Source: Sideroxydans sp. (lineage in GTDB: Bacteria > Pseudomonadota > Gammaproteobacteria > Burkholderiales > Gallionellaceae). From it: a DNA stretch of 64,000 nucleotides. The notes under the pieces were generated by a model that was not told the DNA's origin, did not search any database, and saw nothing but the letters and a program-made list of their open reading frames with translations. Shown one piece after another: positions 7,990 to 17,412 of this stretch; position 1 is the stretch's first letter, and each line of letters begins with the position of its first letter. The stretch covers positions 1 through 64,000 of the forward strand of contig JAQUAD010000002.1 of NCBI GenBank assembly GCA_028687425.1, in the 5' to 3' direction. The translations under genes were made by a program, and so were the position numbers.

Positions 7990-9177
7990 CTATTTATTAT
8001 TGATGTAGTTATTCGTTAGGTTTTGCTTGAAAAACTCAATAAGAAATTTATCTCCGTGCTGATCGTAGGCAACTAAAGAATACTTGTCAGTGTGATCCCA
8101 CACCCTCAAAAAGGCTTCACGCATATTTTCACTTAACACAACAGACCGCTGTTTGCTGGGCAACGGAAAAGTCATGAGTGATTCTGTATCGGAGTTATTA
8201 AATCGGAAATGTAGATCGCTAGGACAAGTATAAAATTCGCTTGTATTAGTCGATGTTCGCGGATTACAAAACAAGTATCCCGCAGGTAACGATATGGTTA
8301 TGCTTCCAACTTGAGCAGTCCCGATTTCGTAACCTAAATGAATTGTTGCTCCGCCATCTTTTGAGCGAATTTCAGAGGAAATTATACTTGCGCCATTATC
8401 ACTGCTTGGTTTGATCTTAGCCAATTCCTCGATGCGCTTCTTTGCGGAAGCACTACCCTGTGCCGCAGCCTGCTTGTACCACTTCAATGCCTCGGCATAA
8501 TTTTGCTGCACTCCGATTGGGAAGTCATACATCATTCCAACGTACTCTTGCGCAAAAGTTAACCCATGCTCAGCAGACTTGAGGTACCACCGCAAAGCTT
8601 CTTTATAGTCTTTGGAAACACCATGTCCTTGTTCATACATTCGGCCAATGTTGAACTGCGCCCAAGCAACACCTTGCTCCATACTGAATTTATTCTGAGT
8701 AGTCTCTTGCTCAACAGCTTTCCGAAACCACCTCATAGCCTCTGCATAATCTTTTGCTACCCCAACGCTGCCGTCACCGTACATAAGCCCAATATTGGTC
8801 ATTGCCCATGCACTGCCTTTGCTGGCAGCTGTTTGATACCACCGCAATGCTTCTGAATAATCCGTTTTTACGCTATAGCCATAAAAGTACATCACACCAA
8901 TGTTTGCTTGTGCTTCAGCATCTCCCTGCTCAGCAGCTGACCAATACCACTGCATTGCTTTTGCGTAGTTCTTTTTTGCGCCATAGCCGTTAAGGTACAT
9001 CGTCCCGATGCAATTCTGTGCTCTCGCATCGCCTTTATCAGCTAGTAGCTTCCACTCTTTCATTGCTGCAGGGTAATTTTGTATTTGATATGCGGCTATT
9101 CCATCATCAAATCCGGCATAAGCATGTGTCATGCAAATCAGCAATAGACTTCCAACAAGCAACCTGTGTATTTTCAT
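7990..9177 (-). CDS. Sel1-repeat secreted protein
   Basis: Tetratricopeptide-like solenoid protein. The 395-aa product has a signal peptide (residues 1-21, ending AYA) and about six Sel1 repeats (roughly residues 33-250), each built on A..G...A...LG.MY..G, such as YLNGYGAKKNYAKAMQWY and MYEQGHGVSKDYKEALRWY. The last ~140 residues are not repeats and form an unrecognised domain. Sel1 proteins usually scaffold interactions in the periplasm; the partner is unknown. Base use is more A+T-rich than the flanking genes, which hints at separate acquisition. Confidence 0.85.
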   Translation of the reverse strand: MKIHRLLVGSLLLICMTHAYAGFDDGIAAYQIQNYPAAMKEWKLLADKGDARAQNCIGTMYLNGYGAKKNYAKAMQWYWSAAEQGDAEAQANIGVMYFYGYSVKTDYSEALRWYQTAASKGSAWAMTNIGLMYGDGSVGVAKDYAEAMRWFRKAVEQETTQNKFSMEQGVAWAQFNIGRMYEQGHGVSKDYKEALRWYLKSAEHGLTFAQEYVGMMYDFPIGVQQNYAEALKWYKQAAAQGSASAKKRIEELAKIKPSSDNGASIISSEIRSKDGGATIHLGYEIGTAQVGSITISLPAGYLFCNPRTSTNTSEFYTCPSDLHFRFNNSDTESLMTFPLPSKQRSVVLSENMREAFLRVWDHTDKYSLVAYDQHGDKFLIEFFKQNLTNNYINNK

Positions 9178-9343
9178 GCTTTGATTTCCTGTTTTTAGAT
9201 ACGAATAGTTTGCAGCAGGAGGAACAATCTAGGCTTTCATATTCCAGAAACGGGATCAGCATCGACCTATGTTTGCAACCGCATCTCAATTTCGAGGTTC
9301 GCATCCTAGCTTGCCCCACTTCGCAGCGGCAACCAGAAATTTG

Positions 9344-9371
9344 GCCTATATATTTTCCGAAATATATAGGC
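9344..9371. repeat. Perfect AT-rich palindrome
   Basis: GCCTATATATTT - TCCG - AAATATATAGGC is a perfect 12-bp inverted repeat in the gap between the Sel1 gene and the amidotransferase gene. A related but imperfect element (TATATATTTTGGCCGGAATATATA) occurs at 19898-19921. It could be an operator or part of a promoter; it lacks the GC stem plus T run of a terminator. Confidence 0.6.
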
Positions 9372-9385
9372 TGGCGCAGAGGACG

Positions 9386-11173
9386 TTATTGGTGAACGTT
9401 GTCCACGTTCAACTGCAACCAATACTCCAGCAACGCCAGATGCCATAGCTTGCTACCGTTCAATCGCGTGAAGTAAGACTCTGGCGAAGCGAGCAGTTTC
9501 TCCACGTAAGCACGGTTGTACAGCCCGCGTTTCAGACAGGCTTCCGATAGCAATATCTCGCGCATGAATGCCAGGAACTCACCACGCACGTATTTCAATG
9601 CGGGGACGGGGAAGTAGCCTTTGGGGCGGTCGATCACGCTGTCGGGGATGAGGCCACGCGCGATGGCTTTGAGGGGGAACTTGCCGCCTTCTTTCAGTCG
9701 TAGCGAGGGCGGCATCTTTGCTGCCAGTTCGACGAGCTCGTGATCAAGGAAGGGCACGCGCGCTTCCAGTCCCCAGGCCATGCTCTGGTTGTCCATGCGT
9801 TTCACCGGGTCGTCCACTACCAGCGTGCTCACGTCGAAGCGCAACACCTGGTCGAGGAATTCGTCGGCGTGCGGTTTCGCCAATTCTTTGGCGACCAGTT
9901 CGCTGGTGACGTCTTCCGTGCGATAGGCCTTTGTGACTGTCTCCAGATACTCGGCATGGTCGCGGTCGAAGTAGTGGTTGCGGAATTTATCCAGCGCATC
10001 GCCTTCTTCTGCATCCATCTTCGGATACCAGAAGTAGCCGCCGAATACTTCGTCCGCACCTTGGCCTGCCAGCACAACTTTCACGTCTTTCGAGACTTGC
10101 TCTGCCAGCAGGTAGAAGGCGACGTTGTCCTGGCTCACCATGGGCTCGGACATGCTGCGCACGGCTTCCGGCAAACGCTTCAGCACTTCGCTGTTGGGGA
10201 TGTGCATCTTGTGGTGCTGCGTGTTGTAGCGCGCCACGACCTGATCGGAGTATTCGAACTCGTCGCCTTTCTCCGCATCGCCGCCGATGTCTTCGAAGCC
10301 GATGGAGAAGGTGCACAGGTCGGGTACGTGGTCTGCGAGTAGCGCCACAATCAAACTGGAATCCAGACCGCCCGAGAGCAGCACGCCCACCGGCACGTCA
10401 GCGGCGAGGCGATGACGTTCCACCACTTTCTTCAGCACGTGGCGCGTGGCGTTCAGCCAGTCCTGTTCGGTCAGGCCCACATCTGGGCGGGTGGCATCCA
10501 GTTCCCAGTAACGCTTGTGCGACACATCGCCAGTAGCGCTGATGCGCATCCAGCTCGCCTGCGGCAGTTTGCGTATGCCATTGAGCAGGGTGCGTGGCGG
10601 TGGCACCACGGCATGCAGGGTGAGGTGGTGATGCAGGGCGACGGGGTCGATGCTGGTGTCGATGCCGCCGCCTGCCAGCAGCGATTGCGTGCTGGAGGCG
10701 AAGCGCAGCGATGCACCGTCCAGCGCGTAATACAAAGGCTTGATGCCGAATCGGTCGCGTGCCATGAACAGCGTGTGGTCGCGCTGGTCCCAGATGGCGA
10801 AGGCGAACATGCCGTAGAAGTGTTCCACGCAATGCTCGCCCCAAGCGTGGTACGCCTTAAGGATGACCTCGCTGTCGCCGTCGGAGAAGAACTCGTAATC
10901 CATCTCCTGCAATTCGGCGCGCAGTTCTCGGTAGTTATAGATGGTGCCGTTGAACACCAATGTCAGGTGCAACGTCTCGTCCACCATGGGCTGGCGCGAG
11001 CGATCTGACAGGTCGATGATGGAAAGACGCCTGTGGCCGAAGGCGAGCGGGCCGTCGGCATACACGCCGGAGGCATCCGGGCCGCGCTTGATCAGCGCAT
11101 CGGTCATGCGCATCAGTCGGTCGTGGTCGGGAGTTTGTTTGTCGAAGCGTAGTTCGCCGCAGAGGCCGCACAT
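9386..11173 (-). CDS. N-acetylglutaminylglutamine amidotransferase-like (asparagine synthase family)
   Basis: Glutamine-dependent amidotransferase. The mature N-terminus MCGLCGELRF puts the nucleophile at Cys2, with the GATase II domain at about residues 2-215. The synthetase PP-loop motif LLSGGLDSS follows near residue 265. Length (595 aa) and stretches such as YFDRDHAEYLETV, VDDPVKRMDNQSMAWGLEARVPFLDHELVE and DRPKGYFPVPALK resemble the enzyme that amidates N-acetylglutaminylglutamine to the osmoprotectant NAGGN (AsnO type) more than housekeeping AsnB. The usual partner dipeptide synthetase (GNAT/ATP-grasp) is not in this window, so the exact substrate is inferred. Confidence 0.82.
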   Translation of the reverse strand: MCGLCGELRFDKQTPDHDRLMRMTDALIKRGPDASGVYADGPLAFGHRRLSIIDLSDRSRQPMVDETLHLTLVFNGTIYNYRELRAELQEMDYEFFSDGDSEVILKAYHAWGEHCVEHFYGMFAFAIWDQRDHTLFMARDRFGIKPLYYALDGASLRFASSTQSLLAGGGIDTSIDPVALHHHLTLHAVVPPPRTLLNGIRKLPQASWMRISATGDVSHKRYWELDATRPDVGLTEQDWLNATRHVLKKVVERHRLAADVPVGVLLSGGLDSSLIVALLADHVPDLCTFSIGFEDIGGDAEKGDEFEYSDQVVARYNTQHHKMHIPNSEVLKRLPEAVRSMSEPMVSQDNVAFYLLAEQVSKDVKVVLAGQGADEVFGGYFWYPKMDAEEGDALDKFRNHYFDRDHAEYLETVTKAYRTEDVTSELVAKELAKPHADEFLDQVLRFDVSTLVVDDPVKRMDNQSMAWGLEARVPFLDHELVELAAKMPPSLRLKEGGKFPLKAIARGLIPDSVIDRPKGYFPVPALKYVRGEFLAFMREILLSEACLKRGLYNRAYVEKLLASPESYFTRLNGSKLWHLALLEYWLQLNVDNVHQ

Positions 11174-11185
11174 GGTTATTGGTCT

Positions 11186-12103
11186 TTAGAATTCGATGGA
11201 GGGACGGATGACGAAGGTCAGTGTATCAGCGGTGCCGTTGCGCAAAGTGCCGGCATATTCTTCCGGGCTGGTCCAGATGAAACCGGCGCTGATCACCGGG
11301 ATGAAGCTCTTGCCCGACAGCGGAATTTTCTTGCCGGCGATAAATTCTGTGCGCACCAGCTTGCCGGTATTCTGCAGGAAATGCATGCGGAACTCGGCGG
11401 TGGTGTTGTCCAGCCAGTCCAGGCCGGGGGAATGCAGTTCGGTGTTGCTGCGCGACAGGCCGATGTAATACACATCGTTCACTTCCACATTGCGGTGGTA
11501 TTTCGCGCCGCCGCGAAAACTCCAGGAAAGTTTCTTGTCGATGTAATCGAGCTGGCCCTTGATCTTCCATTCCAGTTCGATCCAGTCGTCATCCACCATG
11601 GTGTTGTTCTTGATGTGCTTCTCGCCTGCACTGACCAGATAGCCGGTGTAGCCGTAGTTGTTACCGATGCGTTTTTCGCCCGGTCGCTTCAGCTTGGCCA
11701 CGTTGCCGAAGAACACCGACACTGCCCAAGGCTCCTGGAAACCGGCGGTCAGCGACTCGATGATGTTGAAGTTGTTGCCTATCGCCGCGCTGTCGTAAAA
11801 ACCGCGGTGGTGAGTCTTCAGGTAGGTGCCCAGTATCGGCATCGGGTAGATGCTGGCCTCCACCGTCATGTAGCGCGGGATGACGGAGTCCTTGATCAGT
11901 TCGCGGTAGATCACTGCTTCGCTGCCGGATTCGATGGTGGGGATGGGTTCGTTGGTGAGCGGGATGTTGTAACCCACGTCGGTGTAATAAGGGTCTATCT
12001 CGTAGACGAACTCGGCATGCGCTGCATCATCCTGAGCCTGCGACGTCCCGCATGCCAGAACGGCGAGGACTGCAAGCAGGAAAGGTCGCATGGAAAGAGG
12101 CAT
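11186..12103 (-). CDS. Unknown secreted, probably outer-membrane, protein
   Basis: I do not recognise this family. The 305-aa product (start at the ATG giving MPLSMRPFLL; MRPFLL 12 nt later is also possible) has a clear signal peptide ending near SQAQ. The rest is rich in aromatic residues and alternating hydrophobic stretches that suggest beta strands. It ends in FVIRPSIEF, with a terminal phenylalanine as in outer-membrane barrels. The 808-aa track ORF is an artefact of an open upstream frame running over wbuC-like and pcm genes. It lies 12 nt from the amidotransferase gene on the same strand. Confidence 0.65.
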   Translation of the reverse strand: MPLSMRPFLLAVLAVLACGTSQAQDDAAHAEFVYEIDPYYTDVGYNIPLTNEPIPTIESGSEAVIYRELIKDSVIPRYMTVEASIYPMPILGTYLKTHHRGFYDSAAIGNNFNIIESLTAGFQEPWAVSVFFGNVAKLKRPGEKRIGNNYGYTGYLVSAGEKHIKNNTMVDDDWIELEWKIKGQLDYIDKKLSWSFRGGAKYHRNVEVNDVYYIGLSRSNTELHSPGLDWLDNTTAEFRMHFLQNTGKLVRTEFIAGKKIPLSGKSFIPVISAGFIWTSPEEYAGTLRNGTADTLTFVIRPSIEF

Positions 12104-12199
12104 GAGCCGGATTCTATAGGCAGAAGCCCCAGCCTCAAAGCATAGCCGACTGTAGTGAAGGGTTTCGGTAGAATGCCCCCTCCACAACAGGAGCACACC

Positions 12200-12661
12200 T
12201 TGAAAAGACTCACCGCAAACAACCTGAACGACCTCGGCCAACTGGCGCAGCAATCGCCGCGTCTGCGCATGAACAGCAACCTGCACAGCGATCTCGCCGA
12301 CCCCATCCAGCGTCTCGCCATCGCCATGGAACCCGGCACCCTGATCATGCCGCACCGCCACCCGCACACCTGGGAAGTGCTGACCGCATTGAAAGGCCGT
12401 TTCACCGTGCTGGTGTTCGACGATGCAGGTTGCGTCACCGAACGCGCCGAACTGGGCGAGGATTGCAGCGTGGTCGAGATTCCCGCCGGCGGCTGGCATG
12501 CCGTGCTGTCGCGCGATGTCGGCGCGGTCATCTTCGAAGTGAAACACGGGCCGTATGCGCCCATCGCCGATGACGATGTGGCGGACTGGGGCAAGGGCCG
12601 CAGTGCCGCCGAGTTGAACAGCTGGTACGCAACGGCGAACGTGGGCGACCGTCTGGCCTAG
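12200..12661 (+). CDS. WbuC-family cupin-fold metalloprotein
   Basis: Small cupin-type protein (153 aa) of the WbuC family, often found near surface polysaccharide genes. The metal-site motif MPHRHPHTWEVLTALKGRF and a later IPAGGWHAVLS segment give the cupin histidines and glutamate. I start at TTG 12200, which has CAACAGGAG 8-15 nt upstream; the track start at 12155 has no such site and adds residues not seen in the family. No polysaccharide genes are nearby, so the local role is unknown. Confidence 0.8.
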   Translation: MKRLTANNLNDLGQLAQQSPRLRMNSNLHSDLADPIQRLAIAMEPGTLIMPHRHPHTWEVLTALKGRFTVLVFDDAGCVTERAELGEDCSVVEIPAGGWHAVLSRDVGAVIFEVKHGPYAPIADDDVADWGKGRSAAELNSWYATANVGDRLA

Positions 12662-12770
12662 TGTCCTCCTTGACGGATGCCGTGCTGCGTACCATGCTGC
12701 AACTGCGTACGTCCGGTACAGAACATCCAGGGGCAGTCGACCGGCTAATGAGCTGACAGGAGGAACGATC

Positions 12771-12932
12771 ATGCTGAGTAAAAGCCATATCCGTCGTCCT
12801 GTTGCAATCGCGCTGATGGTGCTTGGGGCTGCGGTGATGTACAGCGCGCCTTCCAGCTGGAAGGGTGCATTGATACTGGCACTGGGCGTAGCCATCGAAC
12901 TGGTCGGCATCGCCATCAAGCGCAAGGACTGA
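12771..12932 (+). CDS. 53-aa membrane peptide
   Basis: Short ORF missing from the track, with a strong AGGAGG ribosome binding site 6 nt before its ATG. It encodes MLSKSHIRRPVAIALMVLG... and ends VELVGIAIKRKD-like (KRKD stop). Two hydrophobic segments (about residues 11-25 and 31-47) are separated by SAPSSWKG, a hairpin typical of small inner-membrane proteins. It lies between the cupin gene and pcm in the same direction. Function unknown. Confidence 0.65.
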   Translation: MLSKSHIRRPVAIALMVLGAAVMYSAPSSWKGALILALGVAIELVGIAIKRKD

Positions 12933-12970
12933 ACTCCGGTGTGTGCCGAAATCCGCAAGCGGTATGCACC

Positions 12971-13663
12971 ATGACTGAAGCCGCGAATCCGACAGCAGGC
13001 GAGGATTGCTATGTCCCGCTGCGAAACAGGATGATCGAAGAGATTCGCGCCATCGCCCGTGAATCTGCCGTCTACCAGCCTGTGCAACCTTCCGAAAAAG
13101 TGCTGGCCGTCATGACGAACATCCCGCGTCATCGTTTCGTGCCGGACGGCGAGGTATACAACGCCTATGCCAATCGTCCGCTGTCCATCGGTCACGGACA
13201 GACCATCTCGCAACCCTACATCGTCGCCCTGATGAGCGGCCTGCTGGCGCTGGAAGGCCAGCAGCGCGTGCTGGAGATCGGCACAGGCTCGGGCTATCAG
13301 GCCGCCGTGCTGTCCGGCTTGGCCGCCAAGGTCTACAGCATGGAGATCGTCGCGCCGCTCGCCGCTGCGGCTGCGGCTCGTCTGCATGCGCTGGGTTACG
13401 ACAACGTCGAAGTGTGTGCCGGCGATGGCTCGCTGGGCTGGTCGGAACATGCGCCTTACGACGCCATCATCCTCACCGCCGCCGCCGAGCAAGGGCCCCC
13501 CGCCTTGCTGGCTCAGCTCAAACCGGGCGGGCGCATGGTGATCCCGGTCGGCGGCTGGCTGGACGTGCAGCAACTGCTGCTGATCGACAAGGCGCAGGAT
13601 GGCACACTGCAACGCAAGAACATCGAACCGGTGCGCTTCGTGCCGCTCACCGGCGAGGGCTAG
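12971..13663 (+). CDS. pcm: Protein-L-isoaspartate O-methyltransferase
   Basis: Repairs damaged proteins by methylating isoaspartyl residues with S-adenosylmethionine. The 230-aa protein has the SAM-binding motif I VLEIGTGSGYQAAVLSGL near residues 102-119, the upstream VPDGEVYNAYANRPLSIGHGQTIS region and LKPGGRMVIPVGG, all typical of the PCMT family. I use the ATG at 12971; GTG at 12941 would add ten residues with no support. Confidence 0.9.
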   Translation: MTEAANPTAGEDCYVPLRNRMIEEIRAIARESAVYQPVQPSEKVLAVMTNIPRHRFVPDGEVYNAYANRPLSIGHGQTISQPYIVALMSGLLALEGQQRVLEIGTGSGYQAAVLSGLAAKVYSMEIVAPLAAAAAARLHALGYDNVEVCAGDGSLGWSEHAPYDAIILTAAAEQGPPALLAQLKPGGRMVIPVGGWLDVQQLLLIDKAQDGTLQRKNIEPVRFVPLTGEG

Positions 13664-13802
13664 TCCCTCATCTGCAAGCCGTACACACGCAACAACGATC
13701 CGGGGCCGAAGGCGACGCGCATCGCGGCCATTTTGCTAAACTCACCTCGACGCCGCCGCAGCGGGATACAGTAGCCAAACCACACAGTGCAGGAGTTGAT
13801 GG

Positions 13803-14918
13803 ATGAGAGTCGGCGTACCGAAAGAGATCAAGACCAACGAGAACCGCGTATCGCTGGTGCCGGCCGGTGTCGAGGCGCTGGTCAGCGCCGGACACAGCGT
13901 GCTGGTGGAAACGGGCGCAGGCAAGGGCAGCGGTTTTGAAGACGATGCCTATGTGGCGGCCGGTGCACAGATCGCAGCGGATGCAGATGCCGTATGGGCG
14001 GCCGCCGAACTGATCGTCAAAGTGAAGGAACCGATCGAAGCGGAATGGAAACGCATCCGCCGCGGCCAGGTCATCTTCACCTATTTCCATTTCGCGGCCA
14101 GCGAACGCCTGACCCAGGCGCATCTCGATTCCGGCGCCATCTGCATCGCCTACGAGACGGTGGAGCTGCCGAACCGCGAACTGCCCTTGCTCACGCCGAT
14201 GTCGGAAGTTGCGGGACGTATGGCGGTACAGGAAGGCGCGAAATATCTGGAGAAACTGAACGGGGGGCGCGGCATCCTGCTGGGCGGCGTGCCCGGTGTG
14301 GCTCCGGCCAAAGTGGTGGTGCTCGGTGCCGGCGTGGTCGGCGTGAATGCAGCCAGGATCGCCGCCGGCATGGGCGCCAGCGTGGTCATCCTCGATATCG
14401 ATCTGGAACGGCTGCGCTATCTTAGCGACGTCATGCCGGCCAACGTGCAGATGCTGTTCTCCGACCGTCACCAGTTGCTGGCACAGATCGCCGAGGCCGA
14501 TCTGGTCATCGGCGCGGTGCTGATCCCCGGCGCACTCGCACCGAAACTGATCCGCAGCGAAGACCTCAAGCTGATGCGCGAGGGCGCGGTGATCGTCGAC
14601 GTCGCGGTCGACCAGGGCGGTTGCGTCGAAACCACGCGCCCGACCACGCATGAGCATCCCACCTATGTGGTGAACGGCGTGGTGCACTACGGCGTAGCCA
14701 ACATGCCCGGCGGCGTGCCGGTGACCTCCACACTGGCGCTGACCAACGCCACCCTGCCTTACGTGTCGCAGCTGGCGAACCATGGCTGGCGCGATGCGCT
14801 GAAGCAATCGTCCGCCTTGCTCAACGGCCTGAACATCATCGACGGCAAAGTCACCCATCGCAAAGTCGCCGAAGCCTTCGGCATGCCTTACCACCCCGCA
14901 GAATCCTTGCTTGATTGA
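13803..14918 (+). CDS. ald: Alanine dehydrogenase
   Basis: NAD-dependent oxidative deamination of L-alanine to pyruvate and ammonium, or the reverse. The 371-aa protein is full length. It starts MRVGVPKEIKTNENRVSLVP with the family lysine-containing LIVKVKEPI, has the Rossmann motif VVVLGAGVVGVNAARIAAGMGA (about residues 172-193) and the conserved end NMPGGVPVTSTLALTNATLPY. The downstream protease gene begins 7 nt after its stop, so they are probably cotranscribed. Confidence 0.94.
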   Translation: MRVGVPKEIKTNENRVSLVPAGVEALVSAGHSVLVETGAGKGSGFEDDAYVAAGAQIAADADAVWAAAELIVKVKEPIEAEWKRIRRGQVIFTYFHFAASERLTQAHLDSGAICIAYETVELPNRELPLLTPMSEVAGRMAVQEGAKYLEKLNGGRGILLGGVPGVAPAKVVVLGAGVVGVNAARIAAGMGASVVILDIDLERLRYLSDVMPANVQMLFSDRHQLLAQIAEADLVIGAVLIPGALAPKLIRSEDLKLMREGAVIVDVAVDQGGCVETTRPTTHEHPTYVVNGVVHYGVANMPGGVPVTSTLALTNATLPYVSQLANHGWRDALKQSSALLNGLNIIDGKVTHRKVAEAFGMPYHPAESLLD

Positions 14919-14925
14919 GAACAAC

Positions 14926-17334
14926 ATGCCCGCACCCAGCCTGACACCCGCCGAACTCCGCCTGTCCATACTGCCCGACACGCTGGGTTTTGCCGACACC
15001 TCGGAACTGCTCGACTACCCCCTGCCATGGATAGGACAGGAGCGTGCCCAGATGGCCGCCGAGTTCGGCTTGCAGATGGAGCAACCGGACTACAACCTGT
15101 TCGTGCTGGGCGAGGTCGGCAGCGGCCGTGCCTCTTTGTTGCAGCGCGCGATGCATACGGCCGCCGCCAATCGTCCGGTGCCGCCCGACCTGTGCTATCT
15201 GCACAACTTCGATGTGCCGGAACGGCCGCTGGCCTTGCGCCTGCCTGCCGGGCAGGGGCGGCAACTGCGCCAGATGATGGCGCAGCTGGTGAAGACGCTG
15301 ATCAAGGAGATCCCGCTGCGCCTGAACGGGCAGGACTTCAAGAGCGAGAGCGAGCGCATCGAGAACGACTACAAGGTGGCGGAAGCCAGGGAATACGCCG
15401 CACTCGACGCTTCCGCCGAGAAGCGCAATTTCACGCTGCACCGCGAGAGCGGACACATGGTGTTCACCTATCGCAATGCCAAGGGGCACACGCTGACCGA
15501 AGAAGAGATGCTGGCACTGCCCAAGGAAAAACGCGCGAAGATCGATCAGGCCGAGCTGGATCTGCGTGTCGAGATCAGCGAATACTTCGACAAGACCCTC
15601 GCCATGGGACGGCTGAAGGACGATGCCATGGCCGCCCTGCGCCGGCAGGTGGTGAAGCCGCTGCTCGATCACGAACTGCAGGAGATACGCGCCGCGCTGA
15701 AAAAGCAGATCAAGGATTCGGTCAAGCTGGGCACCTATCTGGAGCAGGTGTCGCGCGACGTGCTGGACAAGGTGGAACTGTTCAATCCCTTGCCCAGCGA
15801 TGACGACATCCGTCTGGAAACGCTCAACAAGCTGCTGACGCGCTACCGCGTCAATCTGGTGGTGGACAACGACGGCCTCACCGGCGCGCCGGTGATCGTG
15901 GAAGACAACCCCATGCACCGCTCGCTGTTCGGCAGCATCGAATACCAGTCCGAGAACGACGTGCTGATGACCGACTTCTCGCGCATCCGCGCCGGCAGCC
16001 TGCACAAGGCGCACGGCGGCTTCCTCATGCTGCACCTGCGCGACCTGCTGGTGGACGGTCTGGTGTGGGAGAAACTGCGCCGCCTGCTGCGCAGCAGCCG
16101 TCTGCAGATCGAAGAGCCGGGCACGACCTTCACGCCCATCGCCACCGTGTCGCTGGAACCGGAAGCCGTGGACGTGGACATCAAGATCGTGCTCATCGGC
16201 TCGCGCGAACAGTATTACGAACTGCAGGACAACGACCCCGAATTCGCGCGCCACTTCCAGGTCAAGGTGGACTTCGCAGGCAGTTTCTACGCCAGCGCCG
16301 AGACGCGCCACGCCACGGCCATCTTCGTTGCCAACGCCTGCAAGCAGCGTGGCTTGCCGCACTTCACGGCGGCTGCCATGGGGCGCTTGCTGGAAGATGC
16401 GCACCGCGCGGTGGACGACCAGTCGCGGCAGAGCGCGAACTTCGCGCGCATCGAAGCGCTGGTGGTGGAAAGTGCGCTGATGTGTTCCGCGCGTAGCGGC
16501 CGCGTGGTCGAAGCGGCCGATGTCGATGCCGCACTGGCCGCGCGCATCAAGCGCCACGACTATCCCGAACAGCGCATGCACGAAGCCTTCGCCGAGGGCG
16601 ACCTGCTGGTGGATGTGCACGGTGCCAGGGTCGGGCAGATGAACGCGCTGACGCAGATCGATATGGGCGAATTCCGTTTCGGTTTCCCGGTGCGCCTCAC
16701 AGCGCGCACCTACGCCGGCGAGGACGGCCTGCTCAACATCGAACGCGAAGTGGAACTGTCCGGTCCCATCCACGACAAGGGCGTGTTCATCCTGCAGAAC
16801 TATCTGTCCGCGCTGTTCGCGCACAACGCGCCGCTCAACTTCAATGCCTCCATCGTGTTCGAGCAGGAATACAACGGCGTGGAAGGCGATTCCGCCTCCT
16901 GTGCCGAGCTGTACACCTTGCTGTCATCGCTGTCCGGCTTGCCCATCAAGCAGGGCATCGCGGTCACCGGCGCGGTGAACCAGCACGGCGAAGTGCTGCC
17001 GGTGGGCGGACTGAACGAGAAGATCGAGGGTTACTACCGCGTCTGCCTGACGGCGGGACTGGACGGCAGCCAGGGCGTGCTGATCCCGCACCGCAACCGG
17101 CGCCACCTGATGCTGTCGCGTAAGGTGATCGAGGCGGTCGACCAGGGGCTGTTCCACATCTACACGGCGGAGCACGTGAGCGAAGGCATCGAGTTGCTCA
17201 CCGGCATGCCCGCCGGTGTGGCGGACGAACATGGCGAGTATCCGCAAGGCAGTGTGCTGGGCTATGCCCAGCAGACCCTGCTGGCTTACCATCACGCCTG
17301 CCAGGAATCCGGGCACCACAAGAAAGAAGAATAG
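14926..17334 (+). CDS. Lon-family AAA+ protease (AAA_32 type)
   Basis: ATP-dependent serine protease related to the Lon-like YcbZ/LonB-type proteins, 802 aa. An N-terminal region and ATPase domain are followed by a LonB-like AAA lid and a C-terminal Lon protease domain (about residues 570-780). The Ser-Lys dyad is visible: Ser656 in EGDSASCAEL and Lys699 in GGLNEKIEGY. The Walker A is degenerate, GEVGSGRAS, with Arg in place of Lys, so ATP use may differ from classical Lon. I start at ATG 14926; the track TTG start overlaps the ald stop. Possible quality-control role. Confidence 0.88.
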   Translation: MPAPSLTPAELRLSILPDTLGFADTSELLDYPLPWIGQERAQMAAEFGLQMEQPDYNLFVLGEVGSGRASLLQRAMHTAAANRPVPPDLCYLHNFDVPERPLALRLPAGQGRQLRQMMAQLVKTLIKEIPLRLNGQDFKSESERIENDYKVAEAREYAALDASAEKRNFTLHRESGHMVFTYRNAKGHTLTEEEMLALPKEKRAKIDQAELDLRVEISEYFDKTLAMGRLKDDAMAALRRQVVKPLLDHELQEIRAALKKQIKDSVKLGTYLEQVSRDVLDKVELFNPLPSDDDIRLETLNKLLTRYRVNLVVDNDGLTGAPVIVEDNPMHRSLFGSIEYQSENDVLMTDFSRIRAGSLHKAHGGFLMLHLRDLLVDGLVWEKLRRLLRSSRLQIEEPGTTFTPIATVSLEPEAVDVDIKIVLIGSREQYYELQDNDPEFARHFQVKVDFAGSFYASAETRHATAIFVANACKQRGLPHFTAAAMGRLLEDAHRAVDDQSRQSANFARIEALVVESALMCSARSGRVVEAADVDAALAARIKRHDYPEQRMHEAFAEGDLLVDVHGARVGQMNALTQIDMGEFRFGFPVRLTARTYAGEDGLLNIEREVELSGPIHDKGVFILQNYLSALFAHNAPLNFNASIVFEQEYNGVEGDSASCAELYTLLSSLSGLPIKQGIAVTGAVNQHGEVLPVGGLNEKIEGYYRVCLTAGLDGSQGVLIPHRNRRHLMLSRKVIEAVDQGLFHIYTAEHVSEGIELLTGMPAGVADEHGEYPQGSVLGYAQQTLLAYHHACQESGHHKKEE

Positions 17335-17363
17335 CCGCGCATCTGGCGCGGGCGGCTTTTTGC
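17333..17363 (+). terminator. Probable intrinsic terminator after the Lon-like gene
   Basis: AGCCGC-GC...GCGC-GGCGGCT forms an imperfect GC-rich stem directly after the TAG stop, followed by TTTTTG. The inner loop is ATCTG. This is a reasonable terminator for the ald-protease transcript. Confidence 0.55.
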
Positions 17364-17412
17364 CACAGGAACGTGGCCACCGGGGGGCGACCTTTGTTCG
17401 CAAGGAGACACG

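Noticed and set aside
7990-9177. Sel1-repeat gene as part of a prophage or secretion island
   Set aside because: It is somewhat A+T-rich but stands alone with no phage, effector-secretion or mobility genes nearby.
11186-13612. 808-aa minus-strand ORF as a single protein
   Set aside because: Only the last ~305 residues have a signal peptide and protein-like pattern; the rest runs opposite the cupin and pcm genes by chance openness.
14851-16824. 657-aa minus-strand ORF opposite the Lon-like protease
   Set aside because: Low-complexity composition (His, Gln, Arg, Val) typical of a shadow frame; the plus strand encodes a clear protease.
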